64,000 bases of DNA from a virus: positions 50,470 to 114,469 of the IMG/VR virus record IMGVR_UViG_3300006793_000015; one strand, given 5' to 3'. The notes beneath the pieces were generated by a model that saw only the letters and a list, made by a program, of their open reading frames with translations, was not told the DNA's origin and searched no databases. The translations under genes were made by a program, and so were the position numbers. Numbering within the stretch: the stretch's first letter is position 1; every line of letters begins with the position of its first letter. Below are positions 16,766-24,696 of this stretch, in pieces.

Positions 16766-16790
16766 TAGTTCGAGCTGTAAGCGAAGAACT

Positions 16791-16809
16791 AGATGAACGT
16801 AGTTCATCT
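16791..16809 (+). repeat. inverted repeat spanning the start codon at 16793
   Basis: AGATGAAC-gta-GTTCATCT is a perfect 8-bp stem with a 3-nt loop that contains the first ATG of the transferase-like gene. A second stem, TAGTTC/GAACTA (16766-16771 with 16786-16791), lies just upstream. Together they could occlude initiation or mark M8 (16814) as the true start. Confidence 0.55.
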
Positions 16810-17524
16810 CATAATGCAGAAACAAATAAAAACATCTTTCGGAAAACAAGAAAATAGAGAAATTATTATTAATGAGATATCTTTGACTGATGTTTCTGCA
16901 GAAGAAGAACATTTAGCAATAGAGCAAGGATTTCTTATTGATGTTTTAGATGATGAATATTGGTTTATGTCGCGATCCACTCGTGTTATTACTAATAGCG
17001 TTGATGCGAAGGAATACGACGGAAAATGGGAACTAGTAGAAACTCTTACTCCAGACCTTATTAAGATTCTGCGTAAAATATTAAATCAATACGTACAAAA
17101 ACATAACTTCAAAGACTTTGAACGGTCATTAAACGAAACTAAAAGAACAAAGTTTTTTATCTACTATCATAATAGTAGAATAGTTGCGTTTACCAAGATG
17201 CAATTTTATCCTGAAATTGATCAAAGCGTAGAGCATCCACATAAAAGTGTTGAAACATGTATGTTTGCGTGGGACTATAAAAATCCAGAACTACGTCTCG
17301 GAGAAGTAACACTACAGCACGAAGTATATTGGGCACAACAAGAAGGATTTAAGTATTTGTATATAGGTCCTGGGTATGAGAAAAGCAGTATCTATAAATC
17401 AAATATTTCTGGATTTGAATGGTGGACAGGTATGGAGTGGAGTAAAGATACTGTTGAGTATAAAGAGTTGTGTAAGCGTGACAGTAAAATAAGAAGTTTT
17501 AAAGCGTTAACTTCTTTAGACTAG
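16793..17524 (+). CDS. GNAT-fold protein resembling the C-terminal domain of arginyl-tRNA-protein transferase
   Basis: A 243-residue protein. The C-terminal region LRLGEVTLQHEVYWAQQEGF followed by KYLYIGPGYEKSSIYK and FEWWTGMEW matches the layout of ATE/Bpt transferases (LG-x-x-x-L-x-EI-x-x-A, YLYLGY, then YK and a W-containing tail), which have an acyltransferase fold and move an amino acid from tRNA to protein N-termini. The cysteine motif of the ATE N-terminal domain is absent, so the substrate may differ. Either the ATG at 16793 or M8 at 16814 could be the start; neither has a clear ribosome-binding site, and the first lies in a hairpin. Its end overlaps the convergent minus gene by 26 nt. 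Function is inference. Confidence 0.5.
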   Translation: MNVVHLIMQKQIKTSFGKQENREIIINEISLTDVSAEEEHLAIEQGFLIDVLDDEYWFMSRSTRVITNSVDAKEYDGKWELVETLTPDLIKILRKILNQYVQKHNFKDFERSLNETKRTKFFIYYHNSRIVAFTKMQFYPEIDQSVEHPHKSVETCMFAWDYKNPELRLGEVTLQHEVYWAQQEGFKYLYIGPGYEKSSIYKSNISGFEWWTGMEWSKDTVEYKELCKRDSKIRSFKALTSLD

Positions 17525-18041
17525 CTGGAATTTCTTCAAAACGCCAAAGCGTAACCCACTCTAAATAATCTTTAGGCCAATTTTTATAATAGTCTGTGTT
17601 TTTTGCAAGTTGTTCTGATGCATGGTTTAACACACTTAGTCTTGCCATTAAACATAAAATACATTTACCAAAGTTTAACACTAATTTACCTATACGCTCT
17701 TCACGTTCCGGATGATCATCAAGTATAACAATGTCTAGTGGCATTAGTTCGTCATTTACTGCTTCTGTAATATTGGCAACTTCTTCTTCAGAATAGTTTT
17801 CAGTTGGAGTTAGTATAGCGATAACCTCTACTTTGCCCTCATTGTCCTCGTCAGTCCAGTTACGCCCTAAGTCTAACAAGTGTTCTTCTAAGTCATCATA
17901 TACAAATTTAAAACGAATTGTATTGTTATCTACAGTTGGCTTTGCATAAGGACACACAGGTAGATTACCTAACTCTGCTTGCGGTTTAGCAAGGAAAGTT
18001 TTTATCCAGTCTTTTAAATCGTTAATAAGTTCTTGTTCCAT
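17499..18041 (-). CDS. conserved hypothetical protein with CPYAK motif
   Basis: A 180-residue acidic protein that I do not recognise with confidence. An N-terminal LINDLKDWIKTFLAKPQAEL helix is followed by LPVCPYAKPTV (about residues 27-37), loosely like the LCPFAK motif of DUF1415 proteins. A second cysteine pair occurs in FGKCILCLMARLSV. The C-terminus has aromatic residues (YYKNWPKDYLEWVTLW). No catalytic triad or membrane segment is obvious. Its ATG overlaps the stop of the upstream -1-frame extension of the gp26-like gene (TAATG), so it is translated with the hub-assembly genes. The 3' end overlaps the convergent transferase-like gene. Confidence 0.6.
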   Translation of the reverse strand: MEQELINDLKDWIKTFLAKPQAELGNLPVCPYAKPTVDNNTIRFKFVYDDLEEHLLDLGRNWTDEDNEGKVEVIAILTPTENYSEEEVANITEAVNDELMPLDIVILDDHPEREERIGKLVLNFGKCILCLMARLSVLNHASEQLAKNTDYYKNWPKDYLEWVTLWRFEEIPASLKKLTL

Positions 18042-18274
18042 TAGAAGTATGGTAGCCCCGAATCTTTTGTTATTTTTAAGTTTTCTTCTACAATCTCTGT
18101 TAGCAATTGTCTTTCTTTTAAAGAAGTATTGAACATTTCATTAATAGTAAAGCCACCTCTCATAAACCAAGCAAATTTGTAAATTTCTTTTTTAATGACT
18201 TCTACCTGTTTCTCGTAATTAGCAATTAATTCTAATACTTCTTCAAAACCTAATGATAAAAGCCTTAGGCGAAA
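18041..18274 (-). CDS. gp51-like C-terminal extension reached by -1 frameshift from the gp26-like gene
   Basis: A 77-codon open frame with no in-frame ATG until its middle (18163 region, MRGG). Its sequence includes YKFAWFMRGGFTINEMFNTS and ENLKITKDSGLPYF, the pattern of small hub-assembly proteins that follow gp26 in T4-like phages (gene 51 follows gene 26 in T4). It lies in the -1 frame relative to the gp26-like gene and opens exactly at the slippery heptamer A-AAT-TTT at 18280-18274, three codons before the gp26 stop. Frameshifting would yield a fusion of 277 + 77 = 354 residues. Internal initiation at MRGG would give only 40 residues and has no ribosome-binding site. The stop overlaps the next gene's ATG. 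Confidence 0.7.
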   Translation of the reverse strand, partial: FRLRLLSLGFEEVLELIANYEKQVEVIKKEIYKFAWFMRGGFTINEMFNTSLKERQLLTEIVEENLKITKDSGLPYF

Positions 18275-19104
18275 AAATTTGCATAATCAAAAATTATTGG
18301 AGAGTCAAACGCATGGTTACATTTAGGACATTCTATATGCAATGGTTCTAGTGCAGTTTTATCTTTTATTTCTTGTATAGTATTTGTAATTTTCTTAAAA
18401 AGTTTTACACTAGCATTATTCACAAAACCTATAATTTCGTCTTTATCTGTAACCATAGTCCCATCTGGTAATTCAATACCTTTAATACCAGATGATATGC
18501 TATTAATATTAATTTCAGTCATAGTGTTTAATATTTCATTATATATTTCTTTTAGTTCTTCCTCTGACTTATCTTCCATAGTTCCTACTGCTTCAATGGC
18601 TCTTTGCTCTTCAAAAGTTCTTCTTTGAATTAGAGATAAATCTTTATAAGATAGAGGTTTAATATGAACTTTAACTTCACCGTATTTGAGAATATTACTT
18701 TCTACAGACATACTGGCTTGACTTAAATGATCTATGTAATGATTTAAAGTGACTGCATAATTAAATTCTTCCTCACATTCTGAACATTTAAATTCTAATT
18801 CCATGTCGTTTCCGTATGATGCTATTCTAATAGCAACTAAAATAAAATCAACATCAGTAGCAGGAATTTGCCACGGATCCAAAATAGCAGGAATACAACT
18901 TTTAATAACTTGTGCTACCGCCTCTCCTGAAATGAGGGCGTCAGGTGTTTTTAAAATAATATCGTCCTTTGCGGTCATAGCATAAACTGGCACCTCGCTG
19001 GTTGGTGATAAATCTAAACTACCTTCAGGGTAAAATTTTCCCTCATGTGGAATTGAGATATAAATCTCAGGTTGGCGATAATATTGTTCTAGTATGTTAC
19101 TCAT
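18265..19104 (-). CDS. gp26: baseplate hub assembly protein, gp26-like (T4_baseplate family)
   Basis: A 279-residue protein of the T4 gp26 group, needed for baseplate hub assembly. Family-like features: an N-terminal ISIPHEGKFYPEGSLDLSPT segment, then VYAMTAKDDIILKTPDALIS and a DVDFILVAIRIASYG helix. Two cysteine pairs, FKCSECEEEF near residue 107 and IECPKCNHAF near 260, could bind zinc. The gene ends NFFA-stop, and the slippery heptamer just before this stop leads into the gp51-like frame. It precedes the tape measure gene in divergent orientation. Start ATG at 19104 has GAGGATT upstream. Comparable chaperone frameshifts are well known in lambda-type tails (G/GT), not to my knowledge as a standard feature of T4. 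Confidence 0.8.
   Translation of the reverse strand: MSNILEQYYRQPEIYISIPHEGKFYPEGSLDLSPTSEVPVYAMTAKDDIILKTPDALISGEAVAQVIKSCIPAILDPWQIPATDVDFILVAIRIASYGNDMELEFKCSECEEEFNYAVTLNHYIDHLSQASMSVESNILKYGEVKVHIKPLSYKDLSLIQRRTFEEQRAIEAVGTMEDKSEEELKEIYNEILNTMTEININSISSGIKGIELPDGTMVTDKDEIIGFVNNASVKLFKKITNTIQEIKDKTALEPLHIECPKCNHAFDSPIIFDYANFFA
18274..18280 (-). promoter_or_regulatory. slippery heptamer A-AAT-TTT for programmed -1 frameshifting
   Basis: Read on the minus strand in the gp26 frame as GCA-AAT-TTT-TTC-GCC-TAA. The X-XXY-YYZ heptamer is in the correct phase and sits just before the stop. Four bases downstream, CCTAA pairs with TTAGG across an 11-nt loop, a modest stimulatory stem. The -1 frame stays open for 77 codons. 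Confidence 0.7.
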
Positions 19105-19126
19105 TTAGAATCCTCGAAAAATAATG

Positions 19127-19134
19127 TATAAATA
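19127..19134 (+). promoter_or_regulatory. late promoter TATAAATA upstream of tape measure gene
   Basis: Exact TATAAATA on the plus strand, 43 nt before the ATG at 19178. On the opposite strand GTAAATA (complement of 19144-19150) could serve the gp26-like gene. Confidence 0.65.
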
Positions 19135-19177
19135 ATGTAGCGGTATTTACTCTATTTTATAATATACGCATATAATT

Positions 19178-21310
19178 ATGGCAGACGACGCAATATTACA
19201 ACAAACTAAAGCAAGCATAGACGCACTATTTAATAGCGTTAGCAAATCTTCCAATAGAGCCAAAACAAGCCTTGATGGGTTAAGCAGATCTGCAAATTAT
19301 GCACAAGATAGTCTTAATAATTTAGGTGCAAGTTTTGGTGGCACAACGACAGCAACTGATCAACAGTCACGTGCATCTTACGTTGCAGCCGGCGCCTTAG
19401 GTGTTGCCGCCGGCGCTACCCAACAATACTCTGAGGTTATGAATGCACAGTCTCAAGTAATGGCAGCTGGAATAGCTCAGTCTATGGAAACAATTGAGGA
19501 AGAAGCATCAAAAGGCGGTAGTGGAATGGCAGCCTCAATGAAGGGTTTAATGGCCAAGCTTGGCCCAGTGGGCAAGATATTAACTGGCATCGGAACTGCC
19601 GGATTTGCATTAGGGAAGCAGATGGTAGATATTGGTGATCAAGCATATGCAGGTTGGCAAGAACAAGCAAAAGTGGGTGCAAGTTTTGGCGGTAGTATGG
19701 TTGAGTATACTAAAGCAGTTGGTGTTTCTAAACTAGGTTTTGAAGGATTCAACTCTGTTGTGAGAAACAACGCTGAAGCATTATCAGTTCTTGGCGGCAC
19801 AGTTAATGCTGGTGCTGAAAGATTTGCTAGAACTATGGCAGTTATGGGAGATTTTACTAGAGGCATGACCCAAGGCGTTCATGCAGGAAGATCATATATA
19901 GAAGTAACAAGAATGTTAGGTTTAAGCACATCTGATACTGCTGATTTAATGGCTGATATGAATAGCCAAACTGCGTTAGCAACTAATCTCCGGAAACTTG
20001 ACGACACCGGGCAAGCGAATGCCACCGCTAACTATATTAATCAAATGTCCCAATTAAGTATGCTTACTGGTAAAAGTATTAAAGAACAATCAGCACAAAG
20101 AAAGAAACTAGCAGCCGATGCTCAATTCCAAGCGGCAATTTATAAAATGCCTCTAGAACAACAAACAGCGATGATGGAGGCTTATGAAGAAGCAGTTTCG
20201 CTTGGCGGGCCACAAGCAGGCGAACTATTCAAAGCCGGTGTTACTGGTTCGTTTAAAGGAGTATCTGCAGAAGCCAAGCAGTTAGCGTCAACGGAAATGG
20301 GGCAGGCGTTTCTCGATATGGGACAAACTACGAAATCAGCTGGTATTAATGCAGCTAATGTTTTTGAAGAATCCTTACCGGCATTAAAGGCCGCAATAGA
20401 AAACACAAGGGATACATTTGCTGATTCAGCAGCTGCAGGTGTAGGCGCTGGATTAAATGCATTTAAGCAAAGTTTTAAAACATCTGTTAAACTCGATGCT
20501 ATTCAAGATGCGGCTAACGAGATTGCTCAAAAGACTGGCGTTGCAGGCGGCAATATTGCCAACGCTTTGGAACTTGTATATAAAGATATACACGGTGTAA
20601 GAACAAAGATGGGTCCAGATGGACAACAAGTTGTCGAAGGACAAGGTGACGAAGTTACCCTCGGGTACGCAAATATAGACGCAGTTAAAGAAGAACTTGC
20701 TAACGGAGCGTTACTTGTTGGTATAACCCAGCTAGGGACGCATCTCGAAAGTTTGGCTGGAGGCATGAATTCCCTCGGAGAAAAATTAGGTATAGGACTT
20801 ACTGCTGGTACAGCAACAGATGCAAAGGAATACGAAAATCTACCTATAGAACAGTTAAACGCAACAAACCGTTTTGTAACTAAGGAGCTCCGGACCATTG
20901 GCAATTTTTTCTCAACTCTAACTGGTGTTTTGACAGGTGAAGTAAGTAAAGAAGACTTACAGAAGTCTATGAGTGTTGGCTTTGCGAATTTAGAGACTCA
21001 ATATACAACAAGAGCTGCCAATGCAAAAGAAAAAGAAGTAGGTTCAAAAGAATTTAAGTTGCAAGAACAAGCAAAAATGGCAACTGGGTTAGCATATAAT
21101 GAACGCCCGGGACTGGCCATTGAAAAAATGACAGAACTTAATCAAACTCATGGTGATGAGGTAATATCATTGTCAAAACAACAGGTAGAACTTCTTGATC
21201 AAATTGTAACAAATACTAAGTCTGGAAACAACGCTAATCAAACAGATCCGGATGTTCGCCGACGTAAGCCGGTTGACCCAACCGGCTCCAGTTTGGAGGC
21301 CTTTCAATGA
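19178..21310 (+). CDS. probable tail tape measure protein (gp29 counterpart)
   Basis: A 710-residue, largely helical, Ala/Gln/Ser-rich protein. The first 100 residues are polar with heptad-like spacing; a glycine-rich hydrophobic stretch (GPVGKILTGIGTAGFALGKQ, about residues 126-150) follows, and a coiled-coil-prone end reads VISLSKQQVELLDQIV. This composition and length fit a tape measure or tail-length determinant, which in T4 is gp29 (590 residues). It lies directly beside the gp26/gp51-like assembly genes and upstream of the portal. In lambda-like tails the frameshifted chaperone binds the tape measure, which fits this arrangement. No ribosome-binding site is strong; late box TATAAATA lies 43 nt upstream. 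Assignment rests on composition and position. Confidence 0.65.
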   Translation: MADDAILQQTKASIDALFNSVSKSSNRAKTSLDGLSRSANYAQDSLNNLGASFGGTTTATDQQSRASYVAAGALGVAAGATQQYSEVMNAQSQVMAAGIAQSMETIEEEASKGGSGMAASMKGLMAKLGPVGKILTGIGTAGFALGKQMVDIGDQAYAGWQEQAKVGASFGGSMVEYTKAVGVSKLGFEGFNSVVRNNAEALSVLGGTVNAGAERFARTMAVMGDFTRGMTQGVHAGRSYIEVTRMLGLSTSDTADLMADMNSQTALATNLRKLDDTGQANATANYINQMSQLSMLTGKSIKEQSAQRKKLAADAQFQAAIYKMPLEQQTAMMEAYEEAVSLGGPQAGELFKAGVTGSFKGVSAEAKQLASTEMGQAFLDMGQTTKSAGINAANVFEESLPALKAAIENTRDTFADSAAAGVGAGLNAFKQSFKTSVKLDAIQDAANEIAQKTGVAGGNIANALELVYKDIHGVRTKMGPDGQQVVEGQGDEVTLGYANIDAVKEELANGALLVGITQLGTHLESLAGGMNSLGEKLGIGLTAGTATDAKEYENLPIEQLNATNRFVTKELRTIGNFFSTLTGVLTGEVSKEDLQKSMSVGFANLETQYTTRAANAKEKEVGSKEFKLQEQAKMATGLAYNERPGLAIEKMTELNQTHGDEVISLSKQQVELLDQIVTNTKSGNNANQTDPDVRRRKPVDPTGSSLEAFQ

Positions 21311-21351
21311 CAGCCCTTAGTCACAATACAGTGAATATATTATAAAATAGG

Positions 21352-21358
21352 GTAAATA
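21352..21358 (+). promoter_or_regulatory. late promoter-like box GTAAATA before gp20
   Basis: GGTAAATAG lies 25 nt before the portal ATG at 21384 in a 73-nt gap. Confidence 0.4.
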
Positions 21359-21383
21359 GTAGTACAGAATAAAGATTATAATT

Positions 21384-23039
21384 ATGACTTGGAAAAAACA
21401 TTTTACACAACCTAGTAACGTTGTTCCGATGAGAAACGGAACTCCTGATGTTGGCTTTAAAAACTATAGTTCAGTATTGCCTGAAGTTTATTCAGGGCAT
21501 CCTAATCGTATCGAACGTTATATTCAATATGATGCAATGGATCAAGATAGTGAAGTAAATTCAGCATTAGATATTTTGGCAGAATTTTGTACACAACAAA
21601 GTTCAGAATCTGGCATCGCGTTCCAAGTTCATTACCATGACGAAGCAACAGCAACAGAAACAGAAATTTTAAATACACAATTAAAGCATTGGTATAATTT
21701 GCAAAGTTTTGAACGTAAAATTTTTAAACTGTTCCGTAATACATTAAAGTACGGCGATCAAATGTTTATTCGTGATCCGGAAACACAAAGATGGTTTTTT
21801 GTTGATTGTGCCAAAGTTGAAAAAATTGTTGTTGATGAAAGTGCTGGTAAAAAGATTGAGCAATATGTAATTCGAGATTTGTCAATTAATTTCGAAACAA
21901 TGCAGACTGCTGAAAAAGATACAGCCGGTACTACAGTTCCTAATCTTATGAATAGAAATGGATCACAAACTGCTGAAAACGTATCAAATGCATCAAAATT
22001 TTCATACGGTAAAAAAGCCGTTGCTATTGATGCAAACCACATTGTGCATATTAGTTTAACTGAAGAAATGGACGGTTCATGGCCGTTTGGTAACAGTATT
22101 TTAGAAAATATTTTTAAAACATACAAACAGAAAGAATTATTAGAAGACGCTATTATTATCTATCGCGTCCAACGTGCTCCAGAACGCCGCGTATTTTATA
22201 TTGACGTAGGCAACATGCCATCACACATGGCTATGGGTTTTGTTGAGCGTGTTAAAAATGAAATTCACCAACGCAGAATTCCAAGTTCAACAGGTGGTGG
22301 TTCTAAGATGATGGACTCAACATACAATCCTCTTTCCATTATGGAAGATTACTTCTTTCCACAAACAGGAGAAGGGCGTGGTAGTAAAGTTGAAACATTG
22401 CCTGGCGGTGAGAACTTAGGACAAATTGATGATCTAAGATACTTTACAAACAAGTTATATAGAGCATTGCGTATTCCAGCAAGTTATTTGCCAACAGGCC
22501 CTGATGAAGGTGTTGCCGCATATAACGATGGTAGAGTAGGCACAGCACTAATACAAGAATTTAGATTTAATGAATACTGTAAACGATTACAAACAGTGGT
22601 TTCGTCAACAATCGACGATGAATTTAAACTATTTTTAAAGACACGCGGTGTTAATATTGACAACAGTATTTTTGAAATTAAGTTTAACGAGCCACAAAAC
22701 TTTGCTTCATATAGACAAGCGGAGTTAGATAATACAAAGATTTCAGCATTTTCACAATTAGAGCAATTGCCATATATGAGCAAACGCTTCTTGTTAACAC
22801 GTTACTTGGGTCTAACAGAACAAGAGTTGATTGAAAACACAGAGATGTGGGAACAAGAAACTGGCAACACCAAAGCGGCACAAGTTTATGGTTCAGACAT
22901 GCGTAACGTTGGTATTACACCTGGTGGATTGGATTCTGATATGTCAATGGCAGAAGAACCAGAACTTCCTGAAGGTGGTGAAGATATTGAAGGTGTTGAA
23001 GGCGGTGAAGCACCTGCTGAAACTCCAACAACTGTATAA
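21384..23039 (+). CDS. gp20: portal vertex protein gp20
   Basis: A 551-residue portal protein, the dodecameric ring at the head vertex through which DNA is pumped and on which the prohead forms. Strongly conserved T4-type segments are visible: RIERYIQYDAMDQDSEVNSA near residue 40, ALDILAEFCTQ, ALRIPASYLPTGPDEGVAAY near 360, and EFRFNEYCKRLQ. T4 gp20 is 524 residues. The C-terminus is acidic (EGGEDIEGVEGGEAPAE). The late box of the next gene overlaps its stop codon. It heads the prohead assembly series portal-scaffold-protease-capsid, as in T4. Confidence 0.97.
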   Translation: MTWKKHFTQPSNVVPMRNGTPDVGFKNYSSVLPEVYSGHPNRIERYIQYDAMDQDSEVNSALDILAEFCTQQSSESGIAFQVHYHDEATATETEILNTQLKHWYNLQSFERKIFKLFRNTLKYGDQMFIRDPETQRWFFVDCAKVEKIVVDESAGKKIEQYVIRDLSINFETMQTAEKDTAGTTVPNLMNRNGSQTAENVSNASKFSYGKKAVAIDANHIVHISLTEEMDGSWPFGNSILENIFKTYKQKELLEDAIIIYRVQRAPERRVFYIDVGNMPSHMAMGFVERVKNEIHQRRIPSSTGGGSKMMDSTYNPLSIMEDYFFPQTGEGRGSKVETLPGGENLGQIDDLRYFTNKLYRALRIPASYLPTGPDEGVAAYNDGRVGTALIQEFRFNEYCKRLQTVVSSTIDDEFKLFLKTRGVNIDNSIFEIKFNEPQNFASYRQAELDNTKISAFSQLEQLPYMSKRFLLTRYLGLTEQELIENTEMWEQETGNTKAAQVYGSDMRNVGITPGGLDSDMSMAEEPELPEGGEDIEGVEGGEAPAETPTTV

Positions 23040-23042
23040 ATA
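23035..23042 (+). promoter_or_regulatory. late promoter TATAAATA overlapping gp20 stop, 5 nt before next ATG
   Basis: TATAAATA-GTATT-ATG: a perfect late box whose TAA is the gp20 stop codon. The box ends exactly 5 nt before the ATG at 23048. Confidence 0.7.
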
Positions 23043-23047
23043 GTATT

Positions 23048-23287
23048 ATGATTTTACTAGAACTATTTGGTCAAAATGAAGAGAAAGATGATGACGGTCG
23101 TTACGATCCAGAGTCTGACCAAACTATTATTAAAAAATCAGATACACGTAAAACAAGATTAACATTAACACAAATTAATAAGCTTAGAAAAATTTCAGAG
23201 TTAAGAGCGGCTGAAAAAATACAAGACGCTGAAAAATATCAAAAGCAGTATGGTGCAACGCCAGAACCTGCTATGCCTGCTATGTAA
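23048..23287 (+). CDS. small charged protein between portal and scaffold (gp67-like position)
   Basis: A 79-residue, highly charged protein starting MILLELFGQNEE, followed by an acidic patch and a basic helical segment LTQINKLRKISELRAAEK. It occupies the slot of the small prohead core protein gp67 in T4 (gene order 20, 67, 68, 21). Comparable short proteins lie after the portal in marine T4-like phages. A prohead core role is plausible but unproven. It lacks a Shine-Dalgarno sequence, and its late promoter box ends 5 nt before the ATG, so it is predicted to be translated from a leaderless mRNA. Confidence 0.7.
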   Translation: MILLELFGQNEEKDDDGRYDPESDQTIIKKSDTRKTRLTLTQINKLRKISELRAAEKIQDAEKYQKQYGATPEPAMPAM

Positions 23288-23350
23288 TAAAAATAAACAG
23301 AAAAACCCTTTTTCTTGTCGCTTTGGCATCATTCGAGTATAATATTAGTC

Positions 23351-23559
23351 TCCTTTGTTAAATATATAAAAGGAATGATTTCGCTATGAGTAATAAATTT
23401 GAACAGTTGCTTGAATATATCATCAACGAAGAGCAAGATAAAGCTAAAGAGCTTTTCCATGAAATTATTGTGGATAAATCTCGCGAGATTTATGAAGGCT
23501 TGATTGATGAGCAAGATCTTGAAGCTATCGAAGAGGAAATTGAAGAAGTAGATGAAGAA
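23351..23559 (+). repeat. direct repeat copy 1: promoter, ribosome-binding site and scaffold N-terminus
   Basis: This stretch and 24697-24930 share the TCCTTTGTTAAATAT promoter region, ATAAAAGGA(A/G)TGATTTCGCT leader and about 58 codons of coding sequence, with mostly synonymous or conservative changes. Copy 2 has roughly 28 extra bases in the leader. Confidence 0.85.
23357..23364 (+). promoter_or_regulatory. late promoter-like box GTTAAATA before the PcfJ-like scaffold gene
   Basis: GTTAAATA lies 21 nt before the ATG at 23386, with AAGGA between. The same box recurs before the second scaffold gene. Confidence 0.45.
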
Positions 23560-24642
23560 ATTTCCAAATTTTATAATCAAATATTAACTGAAGCAGATTT
23601 GCCGCCAGGCGAATTGAAAAAGCTCCATAGCGATATAGCCAAGATTCGTCGGGATACAGGTACTCAATCTGCTGAACATAATGCTTTCTTTAAAAAATTA
23701 ACGAAGGAAATTATTAATAATAATGTAGAAGGATTTAAGAATTTTATTAATAAAAAACCTGAGCCTTTAATGCCTTACCAAAAAGGATCTTATGTTGATC
23801 AACCTGAGAAGGCGCAAGATTTAGAATATGTTAAACGTAAGGCACCTGAGCAATGGGAGGCAATTATGGCTGTCCCGGCTGACAGTTCGATGCCCCCTGA
23901 ATTTAAGCCAGGAACTGCAACAGTATATATGCAATTTCATGGTTCAGTAGAAGATGATATTGCTATGTGGGTCAGTAGAGTGTTTGGTGGTGAAGACGCA
24001 GAGATTGAAGATGAAGATGAAGGTGCTCGTCCAGGGCAACATCCTTTTCGGAAATTTTGGGATTTGGTTCATGATGAAGAATTTATGAACAATGCAAACC
24101 CTGGTATTGTAAAAAAACTTACTGCTGTTAAAAAGAAATACATCAATGGCACATACAATCTTTATAATCTTGAAAAAACAACAAAAAAGCTTATGGCTGA
24201 CCTCGGTCAAAGATGGAAACATGATAAAGTAGAAAGGCAACGTTTAGAGACAGAAGCACCAATTATAATGAGATTTGATAATGGTTTTATGTGGGTGCGT
24301 TTAGATTCTATAGAAGAAATGCAACGCGAAGGCGACATGATGCAAAATTGCATTAGTGGTTATTGTCCAGTTGGCATAGAAGCCGATGATGATATAGAAA
24401 CTGGAGCAACTCCCGGTGGCCATTTAATTTATAGTTTGCGTGATAAGAATGGGGAATCTCATATATCTGCAGAATATGATCCAGATGTAGATATGAATAA
24501 TATACAGCCAACAGAAGCATTAGGCAAACAAAATAAAACAGCCATTAACAAATATAAACCATATATTAAAAAATTAAATGACTTCTTTGCAGAGAATCCT
24601 GAAACATTTGGTCCTAAAGGCAACACACAGGAAATGCAATAA
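23386..24642 (+). CDS. scaffold-type N-terminus fused to a PcfJ-like domain
   Basis: A 418-residue protein. Residues 1-58 (MSNKFEQLLEYIINEEQDKA onward) nearly duplicate the N-terminus of the acidic core protein encoded just downstream. The remainder differs completely: a linker with ILTEADLPPG, a basic helical region, then at about 299-402 a domain with MWVRLDSIEEMQREGDMMQN, CISGYCP, HLIYSLRDKNGESHISAEYD and ALGKQNKTAINKYKPYI. This matches the PcfJ-like pattern (HCVGxY, SLRDxxGxPHxTxE, QxxGKxN), a domain of unclear molecular function seen in phages and conjugative elements. The shared N-terminus may target it to the prohead core, so it could be packaged cargo. A terminator follows immediately. 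Confidence 0.7.
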   Translation: MSNKFEQLLEYIINEEQDKAKELFHEIIVDKSREIYEGLIDEQDLEAIEEEIEEVDEEISKFYNQILTEADLPPGELKKLHSDIAKIRRDTGTQSAEHNAFFKKLTKEIINNNVEGFKNFINKKPEPLMPYQKGSYVDQPEKAQDLEYVKRKAPEQWEAIMAVPADSSMPPEFKPGTATVYMQFHGSVEDDIAMWVSRVFGGEDAEIEDEDEGARPGQHPFRKFWDLVHDEEFMNNANPGIVKKLTAVKKKYINGTYNLYNLEKTTKKLMADLGQRWKHDKVERQRLETEAPIIMRFDNGFMWVRLDSIEEMQREGDMMQNCISGYCPVGIEADDDIETGATPGGHLIYSLRDKNGESHISAEYDPDVDMNNIQPTEALGKQNKTAINKYKPYIKKLNDFFAENPETFGPKGNTQEMQ

Positions 24643-24660
24643 GCAGATCTGCTTATTTTT
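24641..24660 (+). terminator. intrinsic terminator after PcfJ-like gene
   Basis: Perfect palindrome AAGCAGATCTGCTT (24641-24654) followed by ATTTTT, beginning inside the stop codon. Confidence 0.75.
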
Positions 24661-24696
24661 ATGCCATTTTGGCACTGTTTGAGCATAGAAACAGTT

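Noticed and set aside
23299-23315. AGAAAAA/TTTTTCT hairpin after the 79-aa gene as a terminator
   Set aside because: A purely A/T stem with a 3-nt loop is too weak to call.
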